64,000 nt of DNA from Nodularia sphaerocarpa UHCC 0038 (GCF_022376295.1 NZ_CP060140.1:4654356-4718355); one strand, 5' to 3'. Shown: positions 31,333 through 39,659, numbered from the stretch's first letter. The notes: generated by a model not told the origin, from the letters alone. Made by a program: numbers and translations.

Positions 31333-32508
31333 TCAACGTTCAGCTACCCGCATCAATAAGAATAAACCTATTCCTAAAAACAGGAAATTGGGTAGCCAAG
31401 CGCCCATAAAAGGAGAGAAAACACCGGCTTGTCCCATTGCGCCACTAATAAAGAAAATTAAATAATAGGTAAAAATTACGATGACACTCACACCAAAACT
31501 TGTACCTTTTCCACTACGTTGGGGTCTGCTTCCCATCGCCGCACCTACCAAGCCAAAGACGACACAGACAAATGGTAAAGAAAATTTTTGTTGGATACGG
31601 ACTTGCAATTTGCGAATTTTTTGCCTATCGCCACCGATACGTTCTATTTCTAATTGTTCTAAAGACTCAGCAATATTCATTTCCCCATAATCTCGGCTTC
31701 TTTCCACTAAATTTAATGGTGTGCGCGGTAGTTGCAGTTGTTGGTGTTCAAACCGTAAAATATTGCGATAGGAGCGATCTGGAGCCACTAAATAAACCGT
31801 ACCGTTGTAAAAATCCCAAATATTTTCCGCAGTATTCCACTGGGCAGATTCTGATACCACAATTTGATTTAAACCTTCTGTAGTCCGGTCTATAATAGTT
31901 AAACCCTTCATCTGCTTACCATCAAACTGGTCAGCATAAAATAAACGAGCCAGTATTCTGTTGCTGCTACCATCTGGCTGTTGAATCTCTCGGTATTCGG
32001 GATAAAAGATATTTGACTGCTGAAAAGTGGGTCTATCTGACTTGAGCGCTTTCTCCATAGTAATAGTTGCTTGGTAATTGGCGGCTGGTGCTATTTGTTC
32101 ATTAAAGACAAATGTCATACCTGTCACCAGCAGACTCAACATCACAGCCGTTAGCACCATGCGATAGACACTTACCCCACAGCCGCGCATAGCAATTAGT
32201 TCACTCTCGCTCGAAAGCCGACTATAAGTCATCAAAGTAGCCAGCAGCGTAGACATGGGAAAAGCTAAGACAACAAAATTGGGAAACTTCAACACAAAAA
32301 CCTGAATTGCAATGCTAATTGGCAATCCAGACTCAACAATTCGCCTCACCAGCTCAAACACAGCATCAATAGTCACACCCAGTGATGAAAATGCTCCCAC
32401 ACCAAATAAAAATGGTGCGACCAATTCTTTGGTCAGATAGCGGTCCATCAGGGTAAAAGGCAACAGCGAATAGACGCTGGATAAAGAATTGAGCTTCTTT
32501 GATATCAT
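31333..32508 (-). CDS. LptF/LptG family permease (YjgP/YjgQ)
   Basis: 391 residues. Six helices in the typical 3+3 arrangement flank a periplasmic beta-jellyroll domain (~110-280). Family motifs include DRYLTKELVAPFLFGVGAF (~22-40) and FPMSTLLATLMTYSRLSSESELIAMRGCGVS (~82-112), which contains the coupling helix that docks onto LptB. It extracts lipopolysaccharide from the inner membrane. Cyanobacteria often have one LptF/G protein that presumably works as a homodimer. lptB and lptA lie upstream on the same strand. Confidence 0.92.
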   Translation of the reverse strand: MISKKLNSLSSVYSLLPFTLMDRYLTKELVAPFLFGVGAFSSLGVTIDAVFELVRRIVESGLPISIAIQVFVLKFPNFVVLAFPMSTLLATLMTYSRLSSESELIAMRGCGVSVYRMVLTAVMLSLLVTGMTFVFNEQIAPAANYQATITMEKALKSDRPTFQQSNIFYPEYREIQQPDGSSNRILARLFYADQFDGKQMKGLTIIDRTTEGLNQIVVSESAQWNTAENIWDFYNGTVYLVAPDRSYRNILRFEHQQLQLPRTPLNLVERSRDYGEMNIAESLEQLEIERIGGDRQKIRKLQVRIQQKFSLPFVCVVFGLVGAAMGSRPQRSGKGTSFGVSVIVIFTYYLIFFISGAMGQAGVFSPFMGAWLPNFLFLGIGLFLLMRVAER

Positions 32509-32626
32509 AAAGAACTATCAAAATAAAGTACAAACACCCCAGGGGCAAAAAGGACAAGTATTTTCTTTAAAATTATCGAAATATCAAAATTTATTTATAG
32601 TGCTTTCCATTTGAATAAAGTACAGA

Positions 32627-32704
32627 TTCATTTGTATTCATCTGTGTTCATCTGTGTAGCCTACGGCAAGCCGCTAACGCGTCTACATCTGTGGTCGAAT
32701 AATT
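32627..32704. repeat. CATCTGTG decamer repeat, interrupted copy
   Basis: ATTCATCTGTGTTCATCTGTG, then a 30-bp insertion (TAGCCTACGGCAAGCCGC...), then ACATCTGTGGTCGAATAATTC, the common end of this repeat family. The inserted piece is palindrome-rich, so one small repeat seems to have entered another. Lies between lptB and lptF/G. Confidence 0.6.
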
Positions 32705-32749
32705 CTTCTAGTACCTATTGAGGTAAGAATAGCTAAATCAAACACTAAT

Positions 32750-33478
32750 TTAAGCTTGAAAGTTATCCCCCAAATAGTATTGGCGTACCAGGGGATTATT
32801 ATAGAGTTCTTCAGGATTACCAAAAGCGAGAATTTGTCCCTCACGCATAATATAGGCGCGGTCTGTAATGGCTAAAGTTTCGCGGACATTGTGATCTGTA
32901 ATTAAGATGCCCATGCCGCGATCGCTTAATTGTGCGACAATGTGCTGAATTTCGGAAACCGCAATGGGGTCAACTCCCGCAAATGGTTCATCCAAAAGTA
33001 AGAATTTCGGGCCTTCTCGTCCCGCAGCCAAAGCCCGCGCTAATTCTGTCCGCCGTCTTTCCCCACCAGAAAGTTGAATTCCTTTGCTATTAGCTACTTT
33101 TTCCAAACGAAACTCCTGTAATAAAGCTTGCATTCGTTTTGACCACTCCCATCGTGGCACATTAGTTTGCTCCAACACCAAAAGAATATTATCCTGTACA
33201 GAGAGTTGGCGAAAAACACTTGGTTCCTGAGCTAAATAACCAATGCCTAATTGCGCTCTTTTGTGCATAGGTAGACCAGTTATTTCCATATTATCAAGCC
33301 AGACTTTTCCTTGATTGGGTTTTTCTAAGCCTGTCGCAATGTAAAAGGTCGTCGTTTTACCAGCACCATTGGGGCCGAGTAACCCAACAACTTCACCCTG
33401 AGAAATGGAAAGGTTGACGCGATTAACGATATTTCGCTTACCGTAAGATTTGTGAATATTTTCTAAAACAATTTTCAC
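32750..33478 (-). CDS. lptB: Lipopolysaccharide export ABC transporter ATPase LptB
   Basis: 242 residues. Walker A GPNGAGKTT (~34-42), Q-loop region YLAQEP, signature LSGGERRRTELARAL (~136-150), Walker B FLLLDEPFAGVDP (~158-170) and the switch His in ITDHNVRET (~192-200). The PFAGVDP version is typical of LptB. It powers LPS transfer from the inner membrane through LptF/G to LptA. It begins with GTG; no alternative start. The order on the strand is lptA, lptB, lptF/G. Between lptA and lptB sit a heptamer array and a hairpin repeat. Confidence 0.94.
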   Translation of the reverse strand: MKIVLENIHKSYGKRNIVNRVNLSISQGEVVGLLGPNGAGKTTTFYIATGLEKPNQGKVWLDNMEITGLPMHKRAQLGIGYLAQEPSVFRQLSVQDNILLVLEQTNVPRWEWSKRMQALLQEFRLEKVANSKGIQLSGGERRRTELARALAAGREGPKFLLLDEPFAGVDPIAVSEIQHIVAQLSDRGMGILITDHNVRETLAITDRAYIMREGQILAFGNPEELYNNPLVRQYYLGDNFQA

Positions 33479-33510
33479 GATGCGCGCCTGTTTTGGTAAT
33501 TGATTAACTA

Positions 33511-33587
33511 GTCATTAGTCATTAGTCATTAGTCATTAGTCATTAGTCATTAGTCATTAGTCATTAGTCATTAGTCATTAGTCATTA
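33511..33587. repeat. Heptamer array GTCATTA, 11 exact copies
   Basis: Eleven perfect tandem units of GTCATTA, followed by GGCGTAGGCGTAGGCGTAGG. It begins 32 bp upstream of the lptB GTG, between lptA and lptB. It is the longest exact array in the window, and copy-number change would alter the lptA-lptB spacing. Confidence 0.95.
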
Positions 33588-33601
33588 GGCGTAGGCGTAG
33601 G

Positions 33602-33683
33602 CGTAGGTTGGGTAGAGGAACGTAACCCAACACCAACAATCCCTGGTTTCGTTGGACTGAGCGTAGTCGAAGCCCAACCTACG
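33602..33683. repeat. GTAGGTTGGG inverted repeat
   Basis: CGTAGGTTGGG at 33602-33612 and CCCAACCTACG at 33673-33683. A related set of GTAGGTTGGGTT sequences is found at 57464-57500. It lies between lptA and lptB beside the heptamer array. Confidence 0.65.
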
Positions 33684-33723
33684 AATATTTTATTTTTAAG
33701 GAGTCCACGTAGCGGTATTTATC

Positions 33724-34179
33724 CTAATTAGATTGTCCGCCAACTTCAGTATCATTGATCATGTAAGTGGACTCTACCTGACGGTTGGATTGAGGTAAAG
33801 CCACAAAACGTCCTTCGTCAATCAGATAACTAACTTTCTCCGCACGGATACTATTGACTCCCTGTTGCAAAATATAGACACCGCCCATCAAATCAATGCG
33901 GCGTTCCTTGCTAAAAAATTGCGCTTGAGCTGCTGTGGCTTTAATCTGGCGAGCGGGAAACAACATTTGCACGTTACCGCGAGCCGTTGCTACTTGAGTG
34001 TTGGCGTTATATTCTTGCACATCAGCGCTAATTGTCAGGGGACTATTTTCCTTAGCTGCTTGTGCGGTAGCAGTTTGCACCTGAGTAGGAAATGTAAAAG
34101 TCCCCAAGAGTGCAACTGGTAGCATCAAGGCTAATCCCAGGCGACGCATTTTTGATACTGGCAATTGATAGCAGGACAT
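33724..34179 (-). CDS. lptA: LptA/OstA-like periplasmic LPS transport protein
   Basis: 151 residues. The signal peptide is long (~11-40; basic MRRLG, then hydrophobic, cleavage probably after TAQA). The mature part has the OstA-like beta-jellyroll pattern: LTISADVQEYNANTQVATARGNVQM, where the ADxxEYN..T..A.GNV repeat is diagnostic. LptA forms the periplasmic bridge carrying LPS to the outer membrane. It is shorter than some cyanobacterial relatives but appears complete. It is first in the order lptA-lptB-lptF/G. Confidence 0.85.
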   Translation of the reverse strand: MSCYQLPVSKMRRLGLALMLPVALLGTFTFPTQVQTATAQAAKENSPLTISADVQEYNANTQVATARGNVQMLFPARQIKATAAQAQFFSKERRIDLMGGVYILQQGVNSIRAEKVSYLIDEGRFVALPQSNRQVESTYMINDTEVGGQSN

Positions 34180-34268
34180 GATATTTTAATTACGAATTTA
34201 GGATATCAGCTTGTATACTAACTATCTCAATTTTATTATCCAGATATAAAATCTACATTCTGGAGTAA

Positions 34269-34424
34269 CTTGAGATCATCACTAGGAATATTGACGCTTT
34301 CTCAAGCCTCAAGGTTTCGCTAATAGCCAGATTTACCTCTAAAGGAAGGCACTATGTTTGAGACAGTGGCCCCGAAGCCTGCATTCCCAGACTAGGCTGG
34401 GAAGGAGTCCATCAGGGGGTAGCT
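34269..34424 (+). ncRNA. Candidate structured RNA (strand uncertain)
   Basis: In the 386-bp gap between DUF309 and lptA there are several compact inverted repeats: CTTGAGA/TCTCAAG (34269-34305), CACT/AGTG (about 34350), and the stem TTCCCAG-ACTAGG-CTGGGAA (34384-34403) flanked by GCCCC/GGGGG (34368-34420). Base composition is clearly more balanced than the AT-rich surroundings and no protein frame is seen. The shape recalls a 6S-like RNA, but I could not confirm a match. It could equally be read on the minus strand. Repeats of AAAAGTC type follow at 34434-34500. Confidence 0.3.
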
Positions 34425-34565
34425 TTATAGCAGAAGTCAAAAGTCAAAAGTTTACCCTGAGCGCAGCCGTTCACGTAGTGTCTCGCAGAGAAGGGTCAAA
34501 AGTGAAAGACTTGCTTTGACTGGGTTTTAGAGTTTTCCTATGTCCTAATCTCCTTGGCGGTTGCT

Positions 34566-34958
34566 TTACTCGTTTATTAGCACAATTTTTGGCGAAGGCA
34601 AAGCCTGAGTGTCACTCCAGTTACCAGCACTAAACTTTTCTGCTCCCATTTGTTGTAATGCTGACAACAATTCTGCACTCTGACTTAATAACTCGTCTAC
34701 GTCAATGCTGCTGTAAACAGATGGGTAACGTCGCAGGCGATTGCTGCCTTCTCCTAGTAAAATTACTGCACCTCGCCAGTTAGCATTACCTAAATGATAC
34801 AGTGCTACAGCAATTTGGAGAACGCCTTGATAAAAGGTTTTTTCTGGTTCGCTGGCTTCTATCCACAAAGCCTCTAAAGTGTCATGACAGGCGTAGAACT
34901 GTCCAGAATTAAACTGTTCTACACCTTGCCAAAACTCTGGGGGGATAATTTCACTCAT
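34566..34958 (-). CDS. DUF309-domain protein
   Basis: 130 residues. The DUF309 signature is present: FNSGQFYACHDTLEALWIEA (~16-35), then FYQGVLQIAVALYHLGNANWRGAVILL. The H-D..E.xW motif suggests a metal or small-ligand site. Members are helical; function unknown. Its ATG overlaps the ftrC stop (ATGA), so it is translated with the catalytic subunit of ferredoxin-thioredoxin reductase, which may point to a role in redox enzyme assembly or regulation. That link is inference. Confidence 0.85.
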   Translation of the reverse strand: MSEIIPPEFWQGVEQFNSGQFYACHDTLEALWIEASEPEKTFYQGVLQIAVALYHLGNANWRGAVILLGEGSNRLRRYPSVYSSIDVDELLSQSAELLSALQQMGAEKFSAGNWSDTQALPSPKIVLINE

Positions 34959-35320
34959 CCCATGCTTTCTCGCACTTCTATGATGGTTTCTAGACTAATC
35001 TCTTGACTTTCTCCCGCAAACTCGTTATCTGGGGTCAGAAACAGCATACAGTGGCACTCCTTGCGTTCTCTCATGGGTACGCAGGGACAATTCCAATATG
35101 TGGCATGAACTTCAGCTTCTTTGTCTTCGTAGTGGCGACAGGGACACAATGGCGCACCTAAATCGTCTTTATGTTTTGCTAGTCCTTCAATTACGACTGC
35201 GGTGACGGAAGGTTCCGAACAGAAGTATGTTCCTGTACGTTTAGCGTACTGTTCGGAAAAATGCCGCATTGCCTCTAGGCTTTTATCTGTGGATGTTTTG
35301 TTATTTTCTGATGAGATCAT
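34955..35320 (-). CDS. ftrC: Ferredoxin-thioredoxin reductase, catalytic (beta) subunit
   Basis: 121 residues from the ATG at 35320; upstream codons to 35374 are unlikely to be translated. Seven cysteines include the family pattern: Cys34, then CPC (59, 61), CPC (78, 80) and CHC (89, 91). These hold the [4Fe-4S] cluster and the redox-active disulfide. The enzyme passes electrons from photosystem I ferredoxin to thioredoxin, switching on carbon metabolism in light. The variable subunit is not in this window. Overlaps DUF309 downstream. Confidence 0.95.
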   Translation of the reverse strand: MISSENNKTSTDKSLEAMRHFSEQYAKRTGTYFCSEPSVTAVVIEGLAKHKDDLGAPLCPCRHYEDKEAEVHATYWNCPCVPMRERKECHCMLFLTPDNEFAGESQEISLETIIEVRESMG

Positions 35321-35417
35321 ATTGGATAGGCGCTCGTAATTTAAATATTTCTTTGCATTGTACCTCAGCCTCACGGGGGTATTACTGGGGAGATTTCCCC
35401 AATCTGACCAGAATAGG

Positions 35418-35456
35418 TAGGGAGTAGGGAGTAGGGAGTGGGGAGTGGGGAGTGGG
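35418..35456. repeat. GGGAGTA/GGGGAGT heptamer array
   Basis: Three GGGAGTA units followed by three GGGGAGT-type units, in the 374-bp gap upstream of ftrC. Same family as the array at 16487-16514 and (inverted) 54813-54837. Confidence 0.8.
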
Positions 35457-35477
35457 TTAAAACCCTTTTGGTGTCTA

Positions 35478-35675
35478 AGAGGATGTTTTAAAAGTTTTGG
35501 GCGAATATAATATGGCTACGCCACGCCAAGGGCGAACGCTACTACACAGGCAAAGTCCACCTACGTGGACTAATGAAGAATTAAGGTTTTTAACCCACGC
35601 AGGTGGGTTTAGCTTGTATAGCCGCGACTTCTAGTCGCCAGGATTGTAATAAATTAGACTTTTCAAACATCCTCT
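35478..35675. mobile_element. MITE-like element, family D
   Basis: 198 bp with 18-bp inverted ends: AGAGGATGTTTTAAAAGT on the left and, on the right, the complement of AGAGGATGTTTGAAAAGT (one mismatch). TAA flanks the GAGGATG...CATCCTC core on both sides and may be the target duplication. Inside are small palindromes (GTCCAC...GTGGAC, AACCCAC...GTGGGTT, GCGACT...AGTCGC). Single copy in this window. It fills the gap between DUF58 and ftrC with the heptamer array. No coding sequence. Confidence 0.65.
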
Positions 35676-35694
35676 AAGATGGAAATTTGGAAAA

Positions 35695-36852
35695 TCAAGG
35701 TAATAATTTTTGCAGTTGCGGTTGTAAGTCTTGTTCGTTCTGCACAATAATTCCAGGGGAATCCCGATTAATTACTGCGTCTTGGTCTGGTGAGGTAAGA
35801 TTCTGCCACAATACCCAACGACTACCTTGTGGTAGGGAAGTCAGGGTTGAGGGGTTTTGAGTTAGCCAAATTAAGGCGTTGCTCTGAAGTTCGCTGGTGC
35901 TAATTTCTTCTTGATATCTCGTTGCGGCTAAGGCTTCTAAAACCACACGCTCGCCTTTGACTAAACCTGTGGATGCTGTCCATAATTGCGCTTGCATTTG
36001 CTGGCGCTGTGCATAAAAGTACAACGAGGCTGCGGCAATTACTGCTTGTTCAAAGTTTTCTGCTTGCCAATTTCCCTCACTGTCTAGGGCAATTATGATC
36101 TCTTGTCCACCTGTAACTATTTCTAACTCCCGCACCCGTAATTCCCCGTAACGGGCGCTGGTTCGCCAGTGAATCAGCCGAGTAGGATCGCCCATGCGGT
36201 ATGGACGCAGCGATCGCACTAAGCCGGAAGTAGCTGTCTGCAAAGGTCTACCACGGGGATCACCTCTTTTGCTTTCTTCTTGCCCAATTTCATCCACTAG
36301 GGGGCAGGTGGTCAAAGGTAACACAGTGGGATAAACAATGGCTGTAGCTGCACTCTCACGCTGACGGCGACACCAAAACAATCCTAAAGGCGCACCAGTA
36401 GCCAGTTCCACTGTATGCCAGCGATAGACTCCCCGTTGGGAAGTTGGTTGATAATATACCCAACGGTAACTGCCTTGGCTGTTAATGGTCTCAATGGCGG
36501 TTTTTACTGGTTTTCCTAAAACATAAGGTAATATATCCTCAACTTGCAACAAGCTTACAGGCTGCCGTGTCTGATTGCAGATTTCTAATTCCACAGTCAA
36601 GTCATCGCCGGCTGATACAGGTTGCATCGGGCGACGTTTCACAACTAAACCCACAAGCGATCGCGGTGGTAAAAAAGCGGATATCCCTAAAAGCGCAAAA
36701 CTAATGCCACTAATAGCATACAGCCAGCCTGCCATAGTATTAACGGCAGCTCCAAAAAAACAAATAGAAATTCCTGCTAATACCCAGCCTGTATATGCAG
36801 GGGCAATAGCACGAGTTTCTAACCAATTGGTGATAGGTTTGATGATGTTCAT
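35695..36852 (-). CDS. DUF58-domain membrane protein
   Basis: 385 residues. Two N-terminal helices (~17-60) are followed by a conserved DUF58 core: YRMGDPTRLIHWRTSARYGELRVRELE (~217-243), the hallmark motif, then a von Willebrand A-like region with EIIIALDSEGNWQ. Members usually pair with a MoxR AAA+ ATPase and act in envelope or cofactor assembly. No MoxR gene is adjacent here. Function in this organism is unknown. It lies 80 bp after proB on the same strand (proB is upstream), possibly cotranscribed. Confidence 0.85.
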   Translation of the reverse strand: MNIIKPITNWLETRAIAPAYTGWVLAGISICFFGAAVNTMAGWLYAISGISFALLGISAFLPPRSLVGLVVKRRPMQPVSAGDDLTVELEICNQTRQPVSLLQVEDILPYVLGKPVKTAIETINSQGSYRWVYYQPTSQRGVYRWHTVELATGAPLGLFWCRRQRESAATAIVYPTVLPLTTCPLVDEIGQEESKRGDPRGRPLQTATSGLVRSLRPYRMGDPTRLIHWRTSARYGELRVRELEIVTGGQEIIIALDSEGNWQAENFEQAVIAAASLYFYAQRQQMQAQLWTASTGLVKGERVVLEALAATRYQEEISTSELQSNALIWLTQNPSTLTSLPQGSRWVLWQNLTSPDQDAVINRDSPGIIVQNEQDLQPQLQKLLP

Positions 36853-36932
36853 GTTTCTTTTTTAACCCAAAATCACCTAAAATTCATTGATTCCTCTGAT
36901 CTTTCTGAACAATCAAAGAAAATATTCAATAG

Positions 36933-38042
36933 CTAAGTCAGAACTAAATTATCCCGATGAATCACAGTTTCTGCACCTACATAGCCCAAAATTGTGAAAA
37001 TTTCCCTCGAATGGCAGCCGCGAATCTTTTGGAGGTCGTCGCTGCTATAGTTAACAAGGCCTCTGGCAATTTCGTTTCCCTGATGATCGCACAACTGCAC
37101 AGCGTCTTGAGCGTCAAACTCTCCTGACACTGATTTAATTCCAGCAGCTAATAAGGATTTTCCGGCTTGGGCGATCGCGGCGATCGCCCCTGTATCCAAG
37201 TATAATTTTCCCGCAGGTACTAGACCATAAGCTATCCAACGTTTACGCGCCGAAGTTGGTTCTGGCTGTGGTTGAAAGTGAGTCCCCAGAAGTTCCCCTT
37301 GGATAATTTTCTCGATATTCTGCGGAAATCGTCCTTGAGTAATCACAGTACGAACTCCCGCAGCCACGGCAATTCTGGCGGCAGAAATTTTAGTTAACAT
37401 CCCACCAGTACCCCATTGAGAGCCTGGAGAGGTGGTTTGCACTTGTAATTCTGCCAATTCTTTGAGGCTACTCACCAAAGATATGGGCTGTGCATCGGGT
37501 ACGGAACGGGGATCGGCTGAATATAGCTTGTCTACATCGGTGAGGATAAATAACCAATCTGCTTCTACTAAACTCGCAACCAATGCAGAAAGAGTGTCAT
37601 TATCGCCAAATTTCAGTTCGTCCACTGCGACTGTATCATTTTCATTCACCACAGGAATTACTCCCAGTCCCAGGAGTTCCCGAAAGGTGTTGTAGGCGTT
37701 GAGATAGCGGCTACGCTCTACCAAGTCGCTACGAGTCAGTAACACTTGAGCAATGGGCTGATTTAATGTAGTAAATAAATCATCATATATACGCATTAAC
37801 CGTCCCTGTCCCACTGCTGCTACTGCTTGTTTGAGAGCGATCGCTTTGGGACGTTCAGTTAAGCCTAATCTTGCACAACCCACTCCCACCGCACCAGAGG
37901 ATACTAAAATCACTCGATGCCCTTGCTGCCTTAAATGGCAAAGTGTTTCTGCTAAAGTGGCAATGGTGGAAAGCGCTAGCTGTCCGCTTTCTGGTTGGGT
38001 AAGGCTAGAAGTGCCGATTTTGACAACAATTGTCTGGGTCAT
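36933..38042 (-). CDS. proB: Glutamate 5-kinase
   Basis: 369 residues. The amino-acid-kinase domain (~1-255) has VVKIGTSSLT at the start, VSSGAVGVGC (~49-58), NENDTVA (~140-146) and GTGGMLTKISAA (~213-224). A C-terminal PUA domain (~275-360) follows. It phosphorylates glutamate in the first step of proline synthesis and is normally feedback-inhibited by proline. The ATG falls inside the last unit of a heptamer array, with a TGA codon two codons upstream in frame, so the start is fixed. No Shine-Dalgarno box. Confidence 0.95.
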   Translation of the reverse strand: MTQTIVVKIGTSSLTQPESGQLALSTIATLAETLCHLRQQGHRVILVSSGAVGVGCARLGLTERPKAIALKQAVAAVGQGRLMRIYDDLFTTLNQPIAQVLLTRSDLVERSRYLNAYNTFRELLGLGVIPVVNENDTVAVDELKFGDNDTLSALVASLVEADWLFILTDVDKLYSADPRSVPDAQPISLVSSLKELAELQVQTTSPGSQWGTGGMLTKISAARIAVAAGVRTVITQGRFPQNIEKIIQGELLGTHFQPQPEPTSARKRWIAYGLVPAGKLYLDTGAIAAIAQAGKSLLAAGIKSVSGEFDAQDAVQLCDHQGNEIARGLVNYSSDDLQKIRGCHSREIFTILGYVGAETVIHRDNLVLT

Positions 38043-38104
38043 TAGTCATTGGTCATTAGTCATTGGTCATTGGTCATTGGTCATGAGTCATTAGTCATTA
38101 GTCA
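38040..38104. repeat. Heptamer array overlapping the proB start codon
   Basis: About nine degenerate TCATTAG/TCATTGG units. On the minus strand each unit reads as AATGACC or AATGACT, and the unit next to the gene contributes the proB ATG. The array therefore contains many out-of-frame ATGs just before the true start. Confidence 0.85.
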
Positions 38105-38411
38105 TATCATGTTCTTTGGATGACATAAAACATCTATCTTTGTCTCTTGTCTCCCCTCCTCGCTTGCGGGGAGGGGCTGGGGGTGGGGTGTTAAATTGTG
38201 GTAATCGTTAATAACTAACCGAACGTAAAAATTTGTAAAGCGCCGAGCCTTCTATAGGTGAAGACCGACGCTCTACGGGTTTATTTTTATCTATTATGAA
38301 CTAGGGTCTTTATTTGGTTGACCCCATATTATCAATAATTATAATCCCCGATTTTTGGATCCTCGATACATTTCTTAACTATTTCTTTAGATTTACTTTT
38401 GTGACGATTTC
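38105..38411. other. Intergenic region between the HAD phosphatase gene and proB
   Basis: Holds one GC-rich hairpin repeat (CCCCTCCTCGCTTGCGGGGAGGGG, about 38154-38178), the same core as in the family C elements but without their ends, and a segment with GCGCCGAGCC...GACGCTC around 38240-38275. The remainder is AT-rich. No gene seen. Confidence 0.4.
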
Positions 38412-38951
38412 TCAAGTTTTGTGAATTTTTCTTTCTTTAGGAGTAATCGTGGCTCCCAAGATTTCCGAGAACCAAACTTCAAAATTTCGGATGGGATGAG
38501 AGCGCAGGGCTGCATCGGGATGGATAATTGGTTCTACTAAAACCGTGAACATTCCCAAACGATTACCCGCGATCACATCCGTAAATAAGCGATCGCCTAC
38601 CATTCCTACTTGGCTTGCTGGTAGATTCATCTGTGTGAGTGCGGCTCTAATTTTCCGTCGTGATGGCTTGGCTGCGCCTAGATAGTATGGCAAATTGAGC
38701 GATCGCGCAATTCCACCAATGCGTGCTTCACTGAGATTATTACTTACCAAAAACAACACTGTAGAAGCACGTATTTGCTCTACCCACTTTTGCAGTTCTG
38801 GAGAAGCTACCCCCACTGTAAACGGTACTAGGGTTTCATCCACATCCAAAACCAGACCTTTCAGCCCGTATTGTTCAATGATGTCGGGTGTTAGGTTTAA
38901 TACAGAACCTTCTAAAATCAAGTCAGGCTGTAAGAGCTTGTTCCAGGTCAT
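38412..38951 (-). CDS. YqeG-family HAD phosphatase (IIIA type)
   Basis: 179 residues from the ATG at 38951; a TTG at 38972 is less likely. HAD motif I is DVDETLVPF (~33-41) with the nucleophilic Asp, motif II Ser in LFLVSNNLSEA, motif III Lys in AAKPSRRKI, and motif IV GDRLFTDVIAGN (~122-133). YqeG-type proteins are related to phosphatidylglycerophosphate phosphatase PGP1 (GEP4), so dephosphorylation of a lipid or sugar phosphate is plausible. In many cyanobacteria it is found near proB, as here. Confidence 0.85.
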   Translation of the reverse strand: MTWNKLLQPDLILEGSVLNLTPDIIEQYGLKGLVLDVDETLVPFTVGVASPELQKWVEQIRASTVLFLVSNNLSEARIGGIARSLNLPYYLGAAKPSRRKIRAALTQMNLPASQVGMVGDRLFTDVIAGNRLGMFTVLVEPIIHPDAALRSHPIRNFEVWFSEILGATITPKERKIHKT

Positions 38952-39086
38952 AGTCAAACTTAACGACTTCAAATAAAAATTATATAGCAGTCCTAAATCA
39001 AATAGGATTGCTATAGATGGATGGTAGATTTAAAAATTCTCGATTAAAAGCCTAAAATCATCACATTTTAAGTTTGAATTTTCAAT

Positions 39087-39659
39087 TTATTCGACTTCGT
39101 TAAAAAGTTGTTCTTCTAACATTGGTTGTACTTTCTTAAATTCCTCTGGGGAAAGTAATTCAGGTTGTCCTGTGGTCGAAATCCGGGCAAAAAACAGCAG
39201 AGGATCGAGCGGTGTATAAACTGCGTATTCTTGATCTGTATCATAGAAGCTAGCAAGTAGCTGCAATTGTTCAGGCTCCAAATCCGCCTCTTCATCTTCG
39301 ATTTCTAAGGTGAAAAGTTCTGACTCTTCCACTGCTGGTAAATCACCCGCCACAGTCAGAGCATAAGCAGTATTCTTGACGATCAAATTTTGTTCAGCTA
39401 AGACAGCTTGAGCCGTGGCAAAAATTTGGTTAATGACATCATCATCATCTACCAAAACCGCCTCTTCCTCTTCATCGTCACCTTGCCAAGCAAAAATTTC
39501 TATCGGTGAATCTACAGGGAGCAGTAAAACATATTCTTGTCCATCTACCGAGAGCGAATGTTCAACATAACATTCCAGGGTTCGCCCTGTGTCATCGGTT
39601 AGAGTGATGGAACCTTCATGAGCATGATCATTTTCTTCAGGAAATGGAGAGGGGAACAT
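39087..39659 (-). CDS. DUF3727 acidic protein
   Basis: 190 residues from the ATG at 39659 (MFPSPFPEENDH). It is strongly acidic, with a DEEEEAVLVDDDDV run (~60-75). The first part (ITLTDDTGRTLECYVEHSL...GQEYVLLLPVDSPIEIFAW) resembles the DUF1292/YrzB fold, the second half (YAVYTPLDPLLFFARI) the DUF3727 region. Found in cyanobacteria and plastids; function unknown. The gap of 558 bp to ruvX upstream contains an insertion-sequence-like remnant, so the two genes were probably closer before. Confidence 0.8.
   Translation of the reverse strand: MFPSPFPEENDHAHEGSITLTDDTGRTLECYVEHSLSVDGQEYVLLLPVDSPIEIFAWQGDDEEEEAVLVDDDDVINQIFATAQAVLAEQNLIVKNTAYALTVAGDLPAVEESELFTLEIEDEEADLEPEQLQLLASFYDTDQEYAVYTPLDPLLFFARISTTGQPELLSPEEFKKVQPMLEEQLFNEVE

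Noticed and set aside
33511..33587. CRISPR array
   Set aside because: The unit is 7 bp without spacers; a tandem heptamer, not repeat-spacer structure. No CRISPR array or cas gene was seen anywhere in the window.
38220..38290. tRNA-like or riboswitch-like segment with CGCCGAGCC and GACGCTC
   Set aside because: No cloverleaf, no TTCGAAT loop and no conserved riboswitch core could be made out.
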